In this document: positions 16,313-25,621 of the stretch, piece by piece
How positions within the stretch are numbered: position 1 is the first letter of the stretch
Layout of the letters: each line of letters begins with the position of its first letter
Origin: a virus
Reading direction: 5' to 3' (one strand)
DNA: 55,677 bases
Virus record (IMG/VR): IMGVR_UViG_3300008954_000068
Coordinates: 1 to 55,677 of that record
Translations under genes and position numbers: made by a program
Notes under the pieces: generated by a model
Databases searched by the model: none
Told to the model about the DNA's origin: nothing
The model's input: only the letters and a program-made list of their open reading frames with translations

Positions 16313-17211
16313 GCGACGAGATCGCCAACGCTCCCGCGCCTGCGGCCCCTGCGGCTGTAGTGGAGCCTGTTTCTGCGCCTACCGGAGGTACTGTAGCGTC
16401 GTCTTCAGCAGGTGCGCCTCCCGCTGCTGCGACTTCGCCAGCCTCTACCCCCGATACTCCCGCATTTGCGTGGTCCGATTGGGATGGAGTGGATTCTTCT
16501 CTCCCAGAACACTTCCGAGAGGGCGCTGGGCACATCCGTTCACGGTTTGAACAGGACTATTCTCGCCAGAAGGAAGAGATCGAAGAGCTTCGGTCGGTTT
16601 ACACCGCGATGCTCAACGAAGAAGAGGATCCCCGCATCGGGAAGATGACTTCGGAGCTTGAAGACCTGCGTGGCCAGCTTGGACATCGGAACTCGGACTT
16701 CGAGCAGCTTCAGGGCTACTACAAAGAGCTATCTGACGTAGCAGTCCAAGACTATGTGGAGCAGTTCTGGCAACATCACGCTCATATCAAGGAAGACTCG
16801 GCCAAGCTGGAACGCTTCGGTGCATTCATGGCCGAAGAAGGCGATTTGGGCGGCCCTTGGGACGGATATGTCGCTGCCAAGCTGATTGACCTCCCCGAAG
16901 AGGTACTTCAGGTAGCAATCGAAGCAAAGCGGGATGGTGTCTCCGATGAGTACGCGTATCGCCTTGCGGAAGCCCAATCTAAGCTCCTGGGCAAGGAAAC
17001 TGCGGCCACTGAGGCCAAGCAGGCGGTCGCCAAGGAAATCAAGAAGGCCGCGTCCAAGCCTCGGCCTGCGTCGAAGATTACAAACGGAGCCACGGGCGGA
17101 TCACGCCCCGCTGCTGCCGAAGCCTCCATGTCTGGGACCAAGACCCTGGATGAGATGCGAGGAATGGCCGCCAAGCGGGCACTCAAGGTCCACTCGGGCG
17201 GAAAACGGTAG
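16309..17211 (+). CDS. Probable scaffolding protein, 300 aa
   Basis: TTG start at 16309 overlaps the previous stop (TTGA), with GGAG upstream. It has an Ala/Pro/Ser-rich disordered N-terminus, a coiled-coil centre (about residues 80-150, for example QKEEIEELRSVYTAML) and a basic C-terminus (TLDEMRGMAAKRALKVHSGG). Gene order (portal, scaffold, capsid), composition and the basic C-terminal helix, the usual coat-binding element of scaffolds, support the call. The C-terminal helix is the same motif seen in several neighbours. Confidence 0.75.
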   Translation: MSDEIANAPAPAAPAAVVEPVSAPTGGTVASSSAGAPPAAATSPASTPDTPAFAWSDWDGVDSSLPEHFREGAGHIRSRFEQDYSRQKEEIEELRSVYTAMLNEEEDPRIGKMTSELEDLRGQLGHRNSDFEQLQGYYKELSDVAVQDYVEQFWQHHAHIKEDSAKLERFGAFMAEEGDLGGPWDGYVAAKLIDLPEEVLQVAIEAKRDGVSDEYAYRLAEAQSKLLGKETAATEAKQAVAKEIKKAASKPRPASKITNGATGGSRPAAAEASMSGTKTLDEMRGMAAKRALKVHSGGKR

Positions 17212-17269
17212 ATTTCACACCCCTCATCACCCGGAGCTTTGCTCCTAATCCCACAAAGGACAATCCCAA

Positions 17270-18364
17270 ATGGCAATCAATCCTGATGTCCTTGCAACTG
17301 CGTTGCAGGACTTGGCTCCGGGATATTCGGAGCTATTCTCGCTCTGGCATCCGCTCATGGAGCGTATTGTTAGTAAGGGGAACATTGATCGGGCATCCCT
17401 GAAAGGTCCCTTCCGCGAGTTCGTGGTTGTGACTGACGGGCCCGGTACTGTGACCCAAGTACTCACAGGCTCGGAAGTCATCGCTGGTGGTCGGGCACAG
17501 AACGCCCGTCGCGGCGATACCTTCGCTCCGAGGCTCATCTATGCGTTTGATGTTCCTGGAAAGGACATGGCGGAAGCCAATGGTGAGAACGATCTTGCCA
17601 AGATTATCAAGCGTTATCCCGAACTGGCCCTCTCTGATTTCCACGAGCGGATTTCTGACCAGGTTGCTGGCGGAAACTCGACTGCGGGCGTCGGTGGCTT
17701 CCTCACTCTGAATGGTGACCAGAACTACAACCCGCAGGGCACTGCTCGGAACGGTGTGTTCGAGTTCGCCCCTCCTGCCGGCCAGGTCGACACGGTGTTC
17801 AACCTGCTCAAGACAGGTGGTGCTGGCGGTCTCGCCGGTTGGCACAACCAGTTCGGTCAGGTCACCTCGTTCGCCACGGACGGCCGTGCAACGATGCGTC
17901 AAGCCTACTACGCTGCGAGCCGCCAGGGCTCAAAGACGAGTGGCCCCGTTGACCTGCTGCTGGGTGACGAGACTTCCTACCTCAACTACATCGACGACTT
18001 GGACGATCAGGTCCGCGTGATGAAGGTTGAGGGAGACAAGGCTCCCCCCCAACTCCGTCAAGGCATCCCGTTCATGGAGGCAGACTTCTTCCTGGAGCAG
18101 TCAATCTCTGACGGAATCACCGCTGGTAACTTCACCACTGGTGGCTCCAACAACGGTGTCATCTACATGCTCAAGACTGATACTTGGCACATCTACACGC
18201 TGGGCCACGATTCGGGCATGGAGACGAAGGGCGACTTCGCCGTTCGTGGTCCCATTCGGATTCCCGAGCAGGACATGTGGCGCTATGAGTACGTTCTGAA
18301 CATGGGCATGTACTGCGATCAACTTCGTGCAAACGGCGTCGTCACTGGCGCAGCCATTCCCTAA
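17270..18364 (+). CDS. Major capsid protein, 364 aa
   Basis: The expected position is after scaffold and before decoration protein. Its length and mixed alpha/beta composition with long loops fit a HK97-fold coat protein. Visible are an N-terminal helix followed by an extended loop (VVVTDGPGTVTQVLTGSEVI), a central helix (NDLAKIIKRYPELALSDFHE) and a beta-rich C-terminus. AAAGGA precedes the ATG, and a small hairpin (GGAGC-TTT-GCTCC) lies in the 58-base leader. There is no N-terminal delta domain of obvious size, consistent with a separate scaffold. Confidence 0.85.
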   Translation: MAINPDVLATALQDLAPGYSELFSLWHPLMERIVSKGNIDRASLKGPFREFVVVTDGPGTVTQVLTGSEVIAGGRAQNARRGDTFAPRLIYAFDVPGKDMAEANGENDLAKIIKRYPELALSDFHERISDQVAGGNSTAGVGGFLTLNGDQNYNPQGTARNGVFEFAPPAGQVDTVFNLLKTGGAGGLAGWHNQFGQVTSFATDGRATMRQAYYAASRQGSKTSGPVDLLLGDETSYLNYIDDLDDQVRVMKVEGDKAPPQLRQGIPFMEADFFLEQSISDGITAGNFTTGGSNNGVIYMLKTDTWHIYTLGHDSGMETKGDFAVRGPIRIPEQDMWRYEYVLNMGMYCDQLRANGVVTGAAIP

Positions 18365-18375
18365 AGGACTACGAC

Positions 18376-18915
18376 ATGACTACTACTGCTGCTGGACTTG
18401 TTTCCACCACTGTTTCAACCGATCAACTCGCGCCCCTCGGGTTCGAGTTGGAAGAGCCTGCCTCCGCAGGTGGCGATGACCGCGCTGGACAAGGACCCCG
18501 TATTTGGGTCTACGTCCAGAATGACGCGGCTGCTGCCGCCGCTTGGAGTGCTGGAAAGATCATCCAGCGCCTCAATGGAGCATCAACCTACCTCGGTGAG
18601 TTGACTGCGGCTGGTACGGTAGTACCTCCTGAACGCGTCATGGGTGTCGCCCAGCACGCTATTGCTGCGGGCTCCTTTGGCTTCATCCTGAAGCGCGGGA
18701 TTGGGCTCGTCACTCCCGGGAATGGTACGGTACTGACAGTCGATACAGCCGTTACTTCTGGTGGTGCAGTTACTGCTGGAACAGGATTGGATGCCGTCGC
18801 CAATGCAAGTGCGATTACCGACACTACCAACGAAACTGTTGGGTGGTGTACGGTGGGCGCTGCTGCTGGGCCACTGACCAACGCCACCTGTTGGATCGAC
18901 TGCCACGGCGGTTGA
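18376..18915 (+). CDS. Probable capsid decoration protein, 179 aa
   Basis: Rich in Ala, Thr, Gly and Val with beta-strand alternation (GNGTVLTVDTAVTSGGAV) and a hydrophobic core. It lies 11 bases after the capsid gene, where small head-stabilising proteins are usual, and has the look of the DUF2190-like/trimeric decoration group. Followed by a hairpin that may mark the end of the head transcript. Confidence 0.7.
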   Translation: MTTTAAGLVSTTVSTDQLAPLGFELEEPASAGGDDRAGQGPRIWVYVQNDAAAAAAWSAGKIIQRLNGASTYLGELTAAGTVVPPERVMGVAQHAIAAGSFGFILKRGIGLVTPGNGTVLTVDTAVTSGGAVTAGTGLDAVANASAITDTTNETVGWCTVGAAAGPLTNATCWIDCHGG

Positions 18916-18938
18916 TTCATCCAACAATCCAACCTCAA

Positions 18939-18968
18939 CACTCCCCTGGGCTCGCGCCTGGGGGAGTG
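18939..18968 (+). terminator. Hairpin after the head genes
   Basis: CACTCCCC (18939-18946) pairs with GGGGAGTG (18961-18968) around a GC-rich loop that can fold further. No U-run follows, so partial termination or mRNA end protection is more likely than full termination. It separates the highly expressed capsid and decoration genes from the tail genes. Confidence 0.6.
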
Positions 18969-19009
18969 CTGGGGACGGATCCGGAGTAGACTGCTAAGCG
19001 GAGAAACAA

Positions 19010-20548
19010 GTGAACCTACAGGAAATCCGCAACGCTATCTTCTCCCAAGCTGATTGGGCTCCAACTCAATCGCCTGATGCGATTGCCCGAGTTGACCTGT
19101 TCATCAACCGGGCCCTCTTCCAGATGACGCAGGAAGCACCATTCCTGTTCTTCGAAGAGACGCTCAAGATTGCTACGCTCCCGGACAAGACCCCGGATAC
19201 CGCAGCTATCCTCGCAGCCAACCCTGTTGGGCTGCCCGACACCCTTTCGGTTGTAGCCACTGACCCTTGGGTCTTGGAGCGCAATCGGGTGACTACTACC
19301 CCTGGGCTCACCCTGTGGGATGCCACTGGCCGGTGGAACAGTCGGATGATTGAAATCACCGACGCCCAGGGGCAGATTCATCGTCACCGCATCCGGGATA
19401 TCTGGGTCGCTGGGGAGAACGAGCGGTTGAGCCTCTATCGCCCGTGGCACAACACGACTGCGACTGCGCTCACCTATCGTATTTACAACGCTGCGTACTA
19501 CCTCCCTGACGATGTGGTTGAGGTGAACTCGTTGCGCCTTGCCGAGGCTGGGCAGAACTGGCCTCTTGAGATCGTAGGGCAGTTCGAGGCCGAGGAGCTT
19601 TCGCTGGCGGATACTCCGTCACGCGTTGCTTCGGGGGTGCCTCGGGTGGCGTATCGCCGCGACCACTTCCAGATTGAGACGCCTACGAGAGCGCCGACGT
19701 TCACACTGCTGGATAATCCGAATAACTGGCAGGGCCCCGACCCTGCTGGGCAGTTCGACTATGTGTTCACCTATACCTGGGGCTATCGAGATGGTGAGCT
19801 TCAAGACTTTGGGCCTGAGCAGAGCTTGCTCATCGCGCCCAACGATGCTCGACTCGAACCCAGGTTTGAGAGTGCTCCGAGCCCCTCTCTTCGGGTCACC
19901 CTGACGGATAATAACTCGGGCATTGAACTCCGAACCCCCAGCATAGATTACATGCAAGGCTTCGGGACGATTGGTGACCCCCGCTACCTTCACGGAGGCT
20001 GGCGTAAGCGGATCTACCGTCGGCGGAATACCATCATCGATCCCACTGGCCTCCCCAATGCTGGAGCTACTACGGGAGAAGAGGAGCGGGAATCCATCAA
20101 CGAGTATTTGCTCCTCTTCGACATCCCGGGCAACCAAACAGTAGTGAATGATTTGGGTCTTGTCATCCCGGACTACCACCGTCGTCTTCGCGACGTACAT
20201 GGGTATGAGTCTTTGATGCTCTACCCACGCCCCGACCGTCGCTACGAAGTGGATGTTCGATGTATCCGCCGCCCGAAGCGCCTCGCGGATAACTCCGACG
20301 TGCCGCCGATTCACGTCGACGCGGTCGAGTGCCTCATCCACCGGGCATTGGCTTTCCTCTACGAAGCCCAAGGGAACGCGCCTCTCGCTGACCGCGCCCT
20401 GGGCAAGTATCAAACTGACCTCTTCACACTCACCAAGCGGTATGGCGATCTGCGCTACCCTGCCGAGGTGCTTCGCAAGCGCCCCGCCCGGGCACAGCGG
20501 GTTATCGACAGTAGACGCCCGTACCGACGTTGGTACAATCTGCCGTAG
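19010..20548 (+). CDS. Probable head-tail adaptor or tail tubular protein, 512 aa
   Basis: GTG start at 19010 after GGAGAAAC. The N-terminal helix set (LQEIRNAIFSQADWAPTQSP, with FINRALFQMTQEAPFLFFEE) is followed by long beta-rich segments and a C-terminal helix pair (VECLIHRALAFLYEAQGN). The N- and C-terminal helical parts flanking beta domains resemble podovirus adaptor proteins of the T7 gp11 type, though I see no diagnostic motif. Position just after the head genes supports it. Confidence 0.65.
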   Translation: MNLQEIRNAIFSQADWAPTQSPDAIARVDLFINRALFQMTQEAPFLFFEETLKIATLPDKTPDTAAILAANPVGLPDTLSVVATDPWVLERNRVTTTPGLTLWDATGRWNSRMIEITDAQGQIHRHRIRDIWVAGENERLSLYRPWHNTTATALTYRIYNAAYYLPDDVVEVNSLRLAEAGQNWPLEIVGQFEAEELSLADTPSRVASGVPRVAYRRDHFQIETPTRAPTFTLLDNPNNWQGPDPAGQFDYVFTYTWGYRDGELQDFGPEQSLLIAPNDARLEPRFESAPSPSLRVTLTDNNSGIELRTPSIDYMQGFGTIGDPRYLHGGWRKRIYRRRNTIIDPTGLPNAGATTGEEERESINEYLLLFDIPGNQTVVNDLGLVIPDYHRRLRDVHGYESLMLYPRPDRRYEVDVRCIRRPKRLADNSDVPPIHVDAVECLIHRALAFLYEAQGNAPLADRALGKYQTDLFTLTKRYGDLRYPAEVLRKRPARAQRVIDSRRPYRRWYNLP

Positions 20549-20556
20549 GAGCACTC

Positions 20557-20856
20557 ATGGAAGACACCCTCATTGAAACCCCCCTGCTGATTGCTGGAGC
20601 AATCTACGAGCAAACCACTCCCCAAGGGGAAGTGGAGCAGTTCGTTTGCTTTGCCACCAAGGTTCTGACCAACCGCAAGGAAGGCATGATTCGGCGCTAC
20701 GGTTATTGCGATGAGCGTATCATCGAAGGCTCCGAGGCGATGGTCGGATGGAAGCTCATCTGGGCTCCCAACCAGGACATCAGTCCCCGGACTGGCAAGC
20801 CCACGCGGAAGTACGCCAAGAAGGCCAAGACCGAGAACGGCAAGGCATCCGAATAG
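20557..20856 (+). CDS. Small virion-region protein, 99 aa
   Basis: Start chosen at ATG 20557, after TAGGAGCACTC. Mostly beta in the first 65 residues (IAGAIYEQTTPQGEVEQFVC), with a basic C-terminal tail (RTGKPTRKYAKKAKTENGK). It sits between the adaptor and nozzle candidates and may be a structural linker. No family recognised. Confidence 0.7.
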   Translation: MEDTLIETPLLIAGAIYEQTTPQGEVEQFVCFATKVLTNRKEGMIRRYGYCDERIIEGSEAMVGWKLIWAPNQDISPRTGKPTRKYAKKAKTENGKASE

Positions 20857-20879
20857 TCGGCTAAAGGGAGGGCCTTTCG

Positions 20880-23084
20880 GTGGCCGACACAAGGTACAGG
20901 TATCGGTCTGAAACCCTCCCCATTCGCATTGAGTCGGGCAAGCTCCTAACTCCGGCGGATATTGGGTCGCAGATCCACAACATGTACTTTACGGCTGAAG
21001 GAACTCTTCGGACGGTATGGGGTCCTGCGCCTTACGTCCCCAACTATGGTGCGGGATATCCAGCCTACAATGAGATGCACGGGATCTACCACACCACCAT
21101 GTGGGGGGGAACTCGTGATGTGCTGCTCGTCCAAACTGGTGATGAGGTTTGGGTCTTCGAGGGCTGGACTACGAACGGCGGGGGCAATACTCCTTGGCGT
21201 GTTCTTATTGGACCTGGGGGCTCCAGCCCCGACCAGCCCGCGCAGATCGGTTCCGACCGCCGGCCGAGATTCCCCGCGCAGTTTGAAACTACGCCGGCCG
21301 GAGTAGTCATCATCCCTCGGGGTGAGGGTTCCCGCCCGTACTTCTATGATGGACAGGCCGTTCTCCCCCTGGGCTACGACCGCTCACCCGAGCCTCCACA
21401 GGGGTGGTCCAGGGATGCAGGATACAATCATTCTGGAGCGGTCTTGGCTATCGCTCTTGATCCGACGGCAGCAGGCCCAGGTATTGCCCTAGATCAAATC
21501 CCCCGGGGGCGCTTAGGCGTTATTTCCACGGATGGGGTTCAAGTAGCCGATAGTACCGATACGGGTCGTATCCCTGAAGGGGCATATCGTTGCTCTATTC
21601 AATGGGTTGACCGGTGGGGAAATCTCTCTCCTCTCTCACCCCTTTCAGGCGAGGTCCGAGTCGTAGCGAGCCATACATCGCACAGCTTGACGACTGCGGG
21701 GCTTCTGGAGTTCGCAAAGGTTGAGCATCAACTCCCTGAAGTGATGTGGACAGGAATCTCCGAAGGGCCACGAGGGACGATTGGTCGAATCCTTTATCGG
21801 ACTAAGGATCTTAGGAACTCTGGTACAACGAAGGTGTTTGAGTTGCCTTTGAACGCGGGTGGTGGGACACAAGCGTTCGCAACACTTTCGGACAACACCA
21901 CAGTCAGCTTTCCGGACAACGTCCCTGATGGTTGGCTCCTTCGAGAACCTGATGAGCCCGAAGTGGTCGCACCCTTTTTGCTCTATAAGGTAGCGTTCGG
22001 ACGCGGATGGGCAGCTAACTTCCAGGATGATCCAAGCCGGTTGCAGTACACCATACCCGGGCGGTGGGGGACGTTCTTGGAGCGAAACCGCATTTACCCT
22101 GACCCAAGCGGTGGGGAAATCACTGGGCTGTTCTCCGCCCCTGAAGGGCTGCTGGTGTTCACCGAGTCCTCGATGTTCCTGGTCGTCATCTCCTTTGGGG
22201 GGGAAGGCTTTCAGGCGAAGACGCTTAGTCGAACGGTCGGTTGCGTAGCTCCCTCGTCTATTGTGGCCCTTCCGGATGGCCGGGTTGTTTGGCTTGGGCA
22301 AGAAGGGTTCTACTCTTACCTGTCCGATGGAACTATCTCTCCCATCTCCGAGCCCATTGAACGGGAGCTTCGGTCCATCAACCGGGCTCGCCGGCTCCAA
22401 GCGACGGCAGCCTTCGATGTGAAGGAAGCCAAGTACCGCTGCTGGGTTCCCCACGATGCTTCCCTCCGGAATAACCGGTGTTGGGAATACGATGGTGAGG
22501 GGTGGACTCGCCGCACGGACACGATAGCGGTGGATGTCTGTACGACAAAGGATCATCGAAACTACATGCTCGCTGCGGGCCGGGCCACCGAGGCTGGGCC
22601 CACTGCGCGGAACGGCGTGTGGGTTTTGGACCACGAAGTGCAGTCGTTCGCTCCTGCCACTCGCCCATCCCGTGTGGTGACCTCCTGGCTTCGGGGCCTT
22701 CGGGCTGCGGCCCAAAGGGGATCTCCCACGACGGTCTACTTGTGGTTCCGTGAAATGTCCTCGGGCACCCTCAACGTAGAAGTCCAAAGGGATTGGCGTT
22801 CCGACGTGACGCAGACCGTTCCTGTATTCTTACATCCGCAAGATGACTTCCCACCTTTCTGGGGGCCAACAAGCCCCTCGCCGGTCAACTACGGTGGGAC
22901 AAGCGCAGATGGAAACCCCGCCACTTGGGAACGCCGCCGTCCTTACTGGACCCGGGCAGACATTCATGTTCCAAGCGCCGAGGCGTTTCGTCTCCGCATC
23001 ACGCATACTGGTGATTGGGAGTTTATCGGGCTCGCCTTCGACGAGGTCCCTCATCCAGATTCATTCCGGAGCGCCCCCAAGTGA
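20880..23084 (+). CDS. Probable tail nozzle / DNA-stabilisation protein, 734 aa
   Basis: GTG start at 20880 with AAGGGAGG upstream. Almost entirely beta, with repeating aromatic-Gly turns, as in a beta-propeller. The segment around residues 420-520 (LLVFTESSMFLVVIS, GCVAPSSIVALPDGRVVWLG, EPIERELRSINRARR) is typical of podovirus nozzle proteins (T7 gp12 or P22 gp10 class). Gene order supports this. Overlaps the next gene by GTGA. Confidence 0.7.
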   Translation: MADTRYRYRSETLPIRIESGKLLTPADIGSQIHNMYFTAEGTLRTVWGPAPYVPNYGAGYPAYNEMHGIYHTTMWGGTRDVLLVQTGDEVWVFEGWTTNGGGNTPWRVLIGPGGSSPDQPAQIGSDRRPRFPAQFETTPAGVVIIPRGEGSRPYFYDGQAVLPLGYDRSPEPPQGWSRDAGYNHSGAVLAIALDPTAAGPGIALDQIPRGRLGVISTDGVQVADSTDTGRIPEGAYRCSIQWVDRWGNLSPLSPLSGEVRVVASHTSHSLTTAGLLEFAKVEHQLPEVMWTGISEGPRGTIGRILYRTKDLRNSGTTKVFELPLNAGGGTQAFATLSDNTTVSFPDNVPDGWLLREPDEPEVVAPFLLYKVAFGRGWAANFQDDPSRLQYTIPGRWGTFLERNRIYPDPSGGEITGLFSAPEGLLVFTESSMFLVVISFGGEGFQAKTLSRTVGCVAPSSIVALPDGRVVWLGQEGFYSYLSDGTISPISEPIERELRSINRARRLQATAAFDVKEAKYRCWVPHDASLRNNRCWEYDGEGWTRRTDTIAVDVCTTKDHRNYMLAAGRATEAGPTARNGVWVLDHEVQSFAPATRPSRVVTSWLRGLRAAAQRGSPTTVYLWFREMSSGTLNVEVQRDWRSDVTQTVPVFLHPQDDFPPFWGPTSPSPVNYGGTSADGNPATWERRRPYWTRADIHVPSAEAFRLRITHTGDWEFIGLAFDEVPHPDSFRSAPK

Positions 23085-23719
23085 GTTGGAGATTCCCCCG
23101 CTTTCGATTGCGTGATGGCAACGCGCTTAGCACAGACGACATGAATGAATCGTTCTTGGAGTCTGCGGATGAAATGAGCGGTCGTCTCAATGAACACAAC
23201 TGGGCCAGCGGTTCGATTCCTACCCAAGCTGACGTGCAGCAGGATGCTGCTTTCGTGTGGCATCAAGTAGGTGTTGCAGCCGATCTCTTCGACTCAGGAG
23301 GCGGAGGCCAAGTCAACTGGTTTGAAGTCGAAGTCAACTCAGGATGGGTTCGATTGGGCAGCATGGTTCTTACCATCACAGGGCCCTCCGCCCTTTATTG
23401 GATCCACGCTTCTTCGATGTATCGAAAAGGCCCCCTCCACGCTACTGGGCTCCCTTTTATAAGGTGGGCGATACGAGTTGATGGTCAGATTGTTCCCGAG
23501 TCTGTAGTGGGCGGCTTGGAGGATGATTTTTTGCCTTTCAACTGGAACGCTTTCAGCCCGGTTGGCGGAGTGGCTCCAATAGAAACAAATCTGTTGGTCC
23601 CTGTTGCTGCTGGCCAGCATACGGTAGAGTTCTGTGTACGATTAGATTCAGTTGCATCTCTTCTTGATCATCTTGAGTTCATCAGTCGAGAACTGATTTG
23701 CTTGGAAATGAGGCGTTGA
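23081..23719 (+). CDS. Probable tail appendage protein, 213 aa
   Basis: I chose GTG 23081 because it overlaps the preceding stop (GTGA) and gives a clean N-terminus, MSWRFPRFRLRDGNALSTDD. Residues 23-50 (DMNESFLESADEMSGRLNEH) form a helix of the kind that anchors phage fibres. The rest is beta-rich. First of three consecutive similar-sized proteins (213, 235 and 230 residues) that look like appendage or baseplate components. Confidence 0.7.
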   Translation: MSWRFPRFRLRDGNALSTDDMNESFLESADEMSGRLNEHNWASGSIPTQADVQQDAAFVWHQVGVAADLFDSGGGGQVNWFEVEVNSGWVRLGSMVLTITGPSALYWIHASSMYRKGPLHATGLPFIRWAIRVDGQIVPESVVGGLEDDFLPFNWNAFSPVGGVAPIETNLLVPVAAGQHTVEFCVRLDSVASLLDHLEFISRELICLEMRR

Positions 23720-23720
23720 T

Positions 23721-24428
23721 ATGGCCGATGTAACTTACACTTCTTTGGAAGAGGGAGACCTCTTCGACGCAGCTTCGCTGACTGCTCTCTTCACGGGCAT
23801 CACCGCTGCCGTGAATGATGTCGAAGCAGCAGCCGTGGATCGAGGAGCCCTCAATGAAGCTCATCTTCCATCTCTTGTCGTAGACCGGCAGCAGACATCG
23901 TTTGTGGGAACTGGAGTTGGAGGCAACCACGTCTATGACGAGACCGAAGTCTTGGTGCCTGCTTACTTGACCATCAACCGGAATGGCACCAGCCCCCCGG
24001 GGGGTGGAAACTTAGAGATCACGTTCACCGCTCCCATCAACTTGGCGACAGCCGAGGTGGGAGGAATCTTCGTGATGTGCAACCTCCACGTCGTAAACAT
24101 GGATGATGACACCCCGGCGAATAGCGCTACGCGCTGGATGCTATTCCGTCTTCAGATTCAAGATGGCCCAGGGACCTGGGTTACGGTGCAGCGGACAGAA
24201 AGGGCCTTGGCTGAATCGTGGGCCTCTGACCAGCTTTTCCAGGTAGGCATTCGGACACTTATCCGCTCTGGCGATGTAGTCGCTGGTGGTGGAGTAGGGG
24301 ACACGGTCCAGGCAGTTCGGGCTCAAATCTCAATGCAGACCGCTGGAAATCCCCCCATTCGAAGAGTGACCCTTCGAGAATGCCATCTTTCTGGATTGGT
24401 TCTTCACTCCTCTCGGGCAACCCCTTAG
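23721..24428 (+). CDS. Probable tail appendage protein, 235 aa
   Basis: The N-terminal helix (SLEEGDLFDAASLTALFTGI) is followed by RGALNEAHLPSLVVD, then a beta-rich domain (GNLEITFTAPINLATAEVGG). Its organisation matches the genes on both sides. ATG lies 1 base after the previous stop. Probably a virion protein; the exact location is unknown. Confidence 0.7.
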   Translation: MADVTYTSLEEGDLFDAASLTALFTGITAAVNDVEAAAVDRGALNEAHLPSLVVDRQQTSFVGTGVGGNHVYDETEVLVPAYLTINRNGTSPPGGGNLEITFTAPINLATAEVGGIFVMCNLHVVNMDDDTPANSATRWMLFRLQIQDGPGTWVTVQRTERALAESWASDQLFQVGIRTLIRSGDVVAGGGVGDTVQAVRAQISMQTAGNPPIRRVTLRECHLSGLVLHSSRATP

Positions 24429-24437
24429 AATCAACCT

Positions 24438-25130
24438 ATGCCTGATATCATCCTTCCCCACATTCCTATTGACGGTGCGGTCTCCAGCGCAGACGGCATC
24501 TCGCAGAACTTGTACGACCCTGCTGCTGCGCCCAACTCGTATGAGGTCATCAACGGGCGGATGGACAACGCTAACCGCGAAGCGACTTGGGATGTAGACA
24601 CCACTCAAATCCAACGTAATGGGTGTTCGGGAGGAGGGAGCGTCGGCGCTACTCTCGGGCTGAACTACTTCGAGGATCTCTTCCGGTCGTTCGACGCGGC
24701 TGTAAACGATCCAACTCTCTATGAGCCTATCCCTGGAAGCTCACTGGAGTTTTATCTACCCCACGATCCGGCTTTGACCATCCTGTCTTGGACCCTCCAC
24801 CTCACAGGGAACGGTGTACCCGGTTCTACATACGACGATCCTCCAGCCCCCCCTCCCAACATCGTAGGTCGGATTTACCTCCATGTTGATGGGACTCGAT
24901 TTGTTGCTGGGACTACCAGAAACATGCTCATCCCGGGCAGCACTGCACGAGGGCTTACCCGTACTTGGGCAGGTCATGTGATGATTGATGGCCCCGGGCT
25001 GGGCGGCACCTTGGGCAAAGGGTGGCATTCGGCCAGCCTTCGTATTGTTATAGATCCGACTGCACTCAAGCCGGGTGTTCAGTTTAGCCGGCTCAACTGC
25101 CGGGCTATCAACTACGTCTACTTTTCATAG
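24438..25130 (+). CDS. Probable tail appendage protein, 230 aa
   Basis: Begins with an extended segment (LPHIPIDGAVSSADGISQNL) and an Asn-rich motif (VINGRMDNANREATWDVD), then a beta-rich domain. Third of three related-looking neighbours. The ribosome site is weak (TTAGAATCAACC). No receptor-binding motif is visible. Confidence 0.7.
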   Translation: MPDIILPHIPIDGAVSSADGISQNLYDPAAAPNSYEVINGRMDNANREATWDVDTTQIQRNGCSGGGSVGATLGLNYFEDLFRSFDAAVNDPTLYEPIPGSSLEFYLPHDPALTILSWTLHLTGNGVPGSTYDDPPAPPPNIVGRIYLHVDGTRFVAGTTRNMLIPGSTARGLTRTWAGHVMIDGPGLGGTLGKGWHSASLRIVIDPTALKPGVQFSRLNCRAINYVYFS

Positions 25131-25139
25131 GAGTTTCTC

Positions 25140-25619
25140 ATGGCCTCTCAAATGCTTTGGAGCCCGAAAAAGTCACATCGTGAAGATTTGATGGCCCAGA
25201 AAGGAAAGCTGGGCACTCCAGGCATGTCGAAAAAGCAGAAGCAGCAGGCTATGGGGCGGGCTGCGACTGCTGCTGGAACGCAAGCTGGAGCGCAGCAGCG
25301 GGAAATCGCTCGAACTGGACTCGCTGCGGGCACCCAACCTGGGCAGTACGCCCAGGCACAGGCGGCCATTGCAAAACAGGCGACCGAAGCTGCGGTTGCT
25401 CCGGCTCCTGCGATTGAAGCCGAATCCTCCCGCATCGCTGCGGAACGGGATGCTCAAATCCGGGCTTCCATTGAACGCGAGTATGACCGTCGCCTCAGCC
25501 TGAAGATGCAAAAGAAAGCCATGCGGAAGAGCGGAGGAAGTGGGGGGATGATGTCGGGGGCGGGCAGCGCGTTGGGCGGGGCTGGTATGGACAAAATCCT
25601 TGGAATGATTGGGAGCTAA
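25140..25619 (+). CDS. Probable internal virion protein, 159 aa
   Basis: Ala/Gln/Gly/Met-rich and basic, with a long central helix (about residues 70-130) and a Gly/Met-rich C-terminus (GGMMSGAGSALGGAGMDK). Composition and place directly before two large internal-core candidates fit the first of the three podovirus ejection proteins (T7 gp14-like position). ATG after GGAGTTTCTC. Confidence 0.65.
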   Translation: MASQMLWSPKKSHREDLMAQKGKLGTPGMSKKQKQQAMGRAATAAGTQAGAQQREIARTGLAAGTQPGQYAQAQAAIAKQATEAAVAPAPAIEAESSRIAAERDAQIRASIEREYDRRLSLKMQKKAMRKSGGSGGMMSGAGSALGGAGMDKILGMIGS

Positions 25620-25621
25620 CC

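Noticed and set aside
23211-23226. GGTTCGATTCC tRNA T-arm-like sequence
   Set aside because: It lies inside a coding frame and no tRNA cloverleaf can be built around it.
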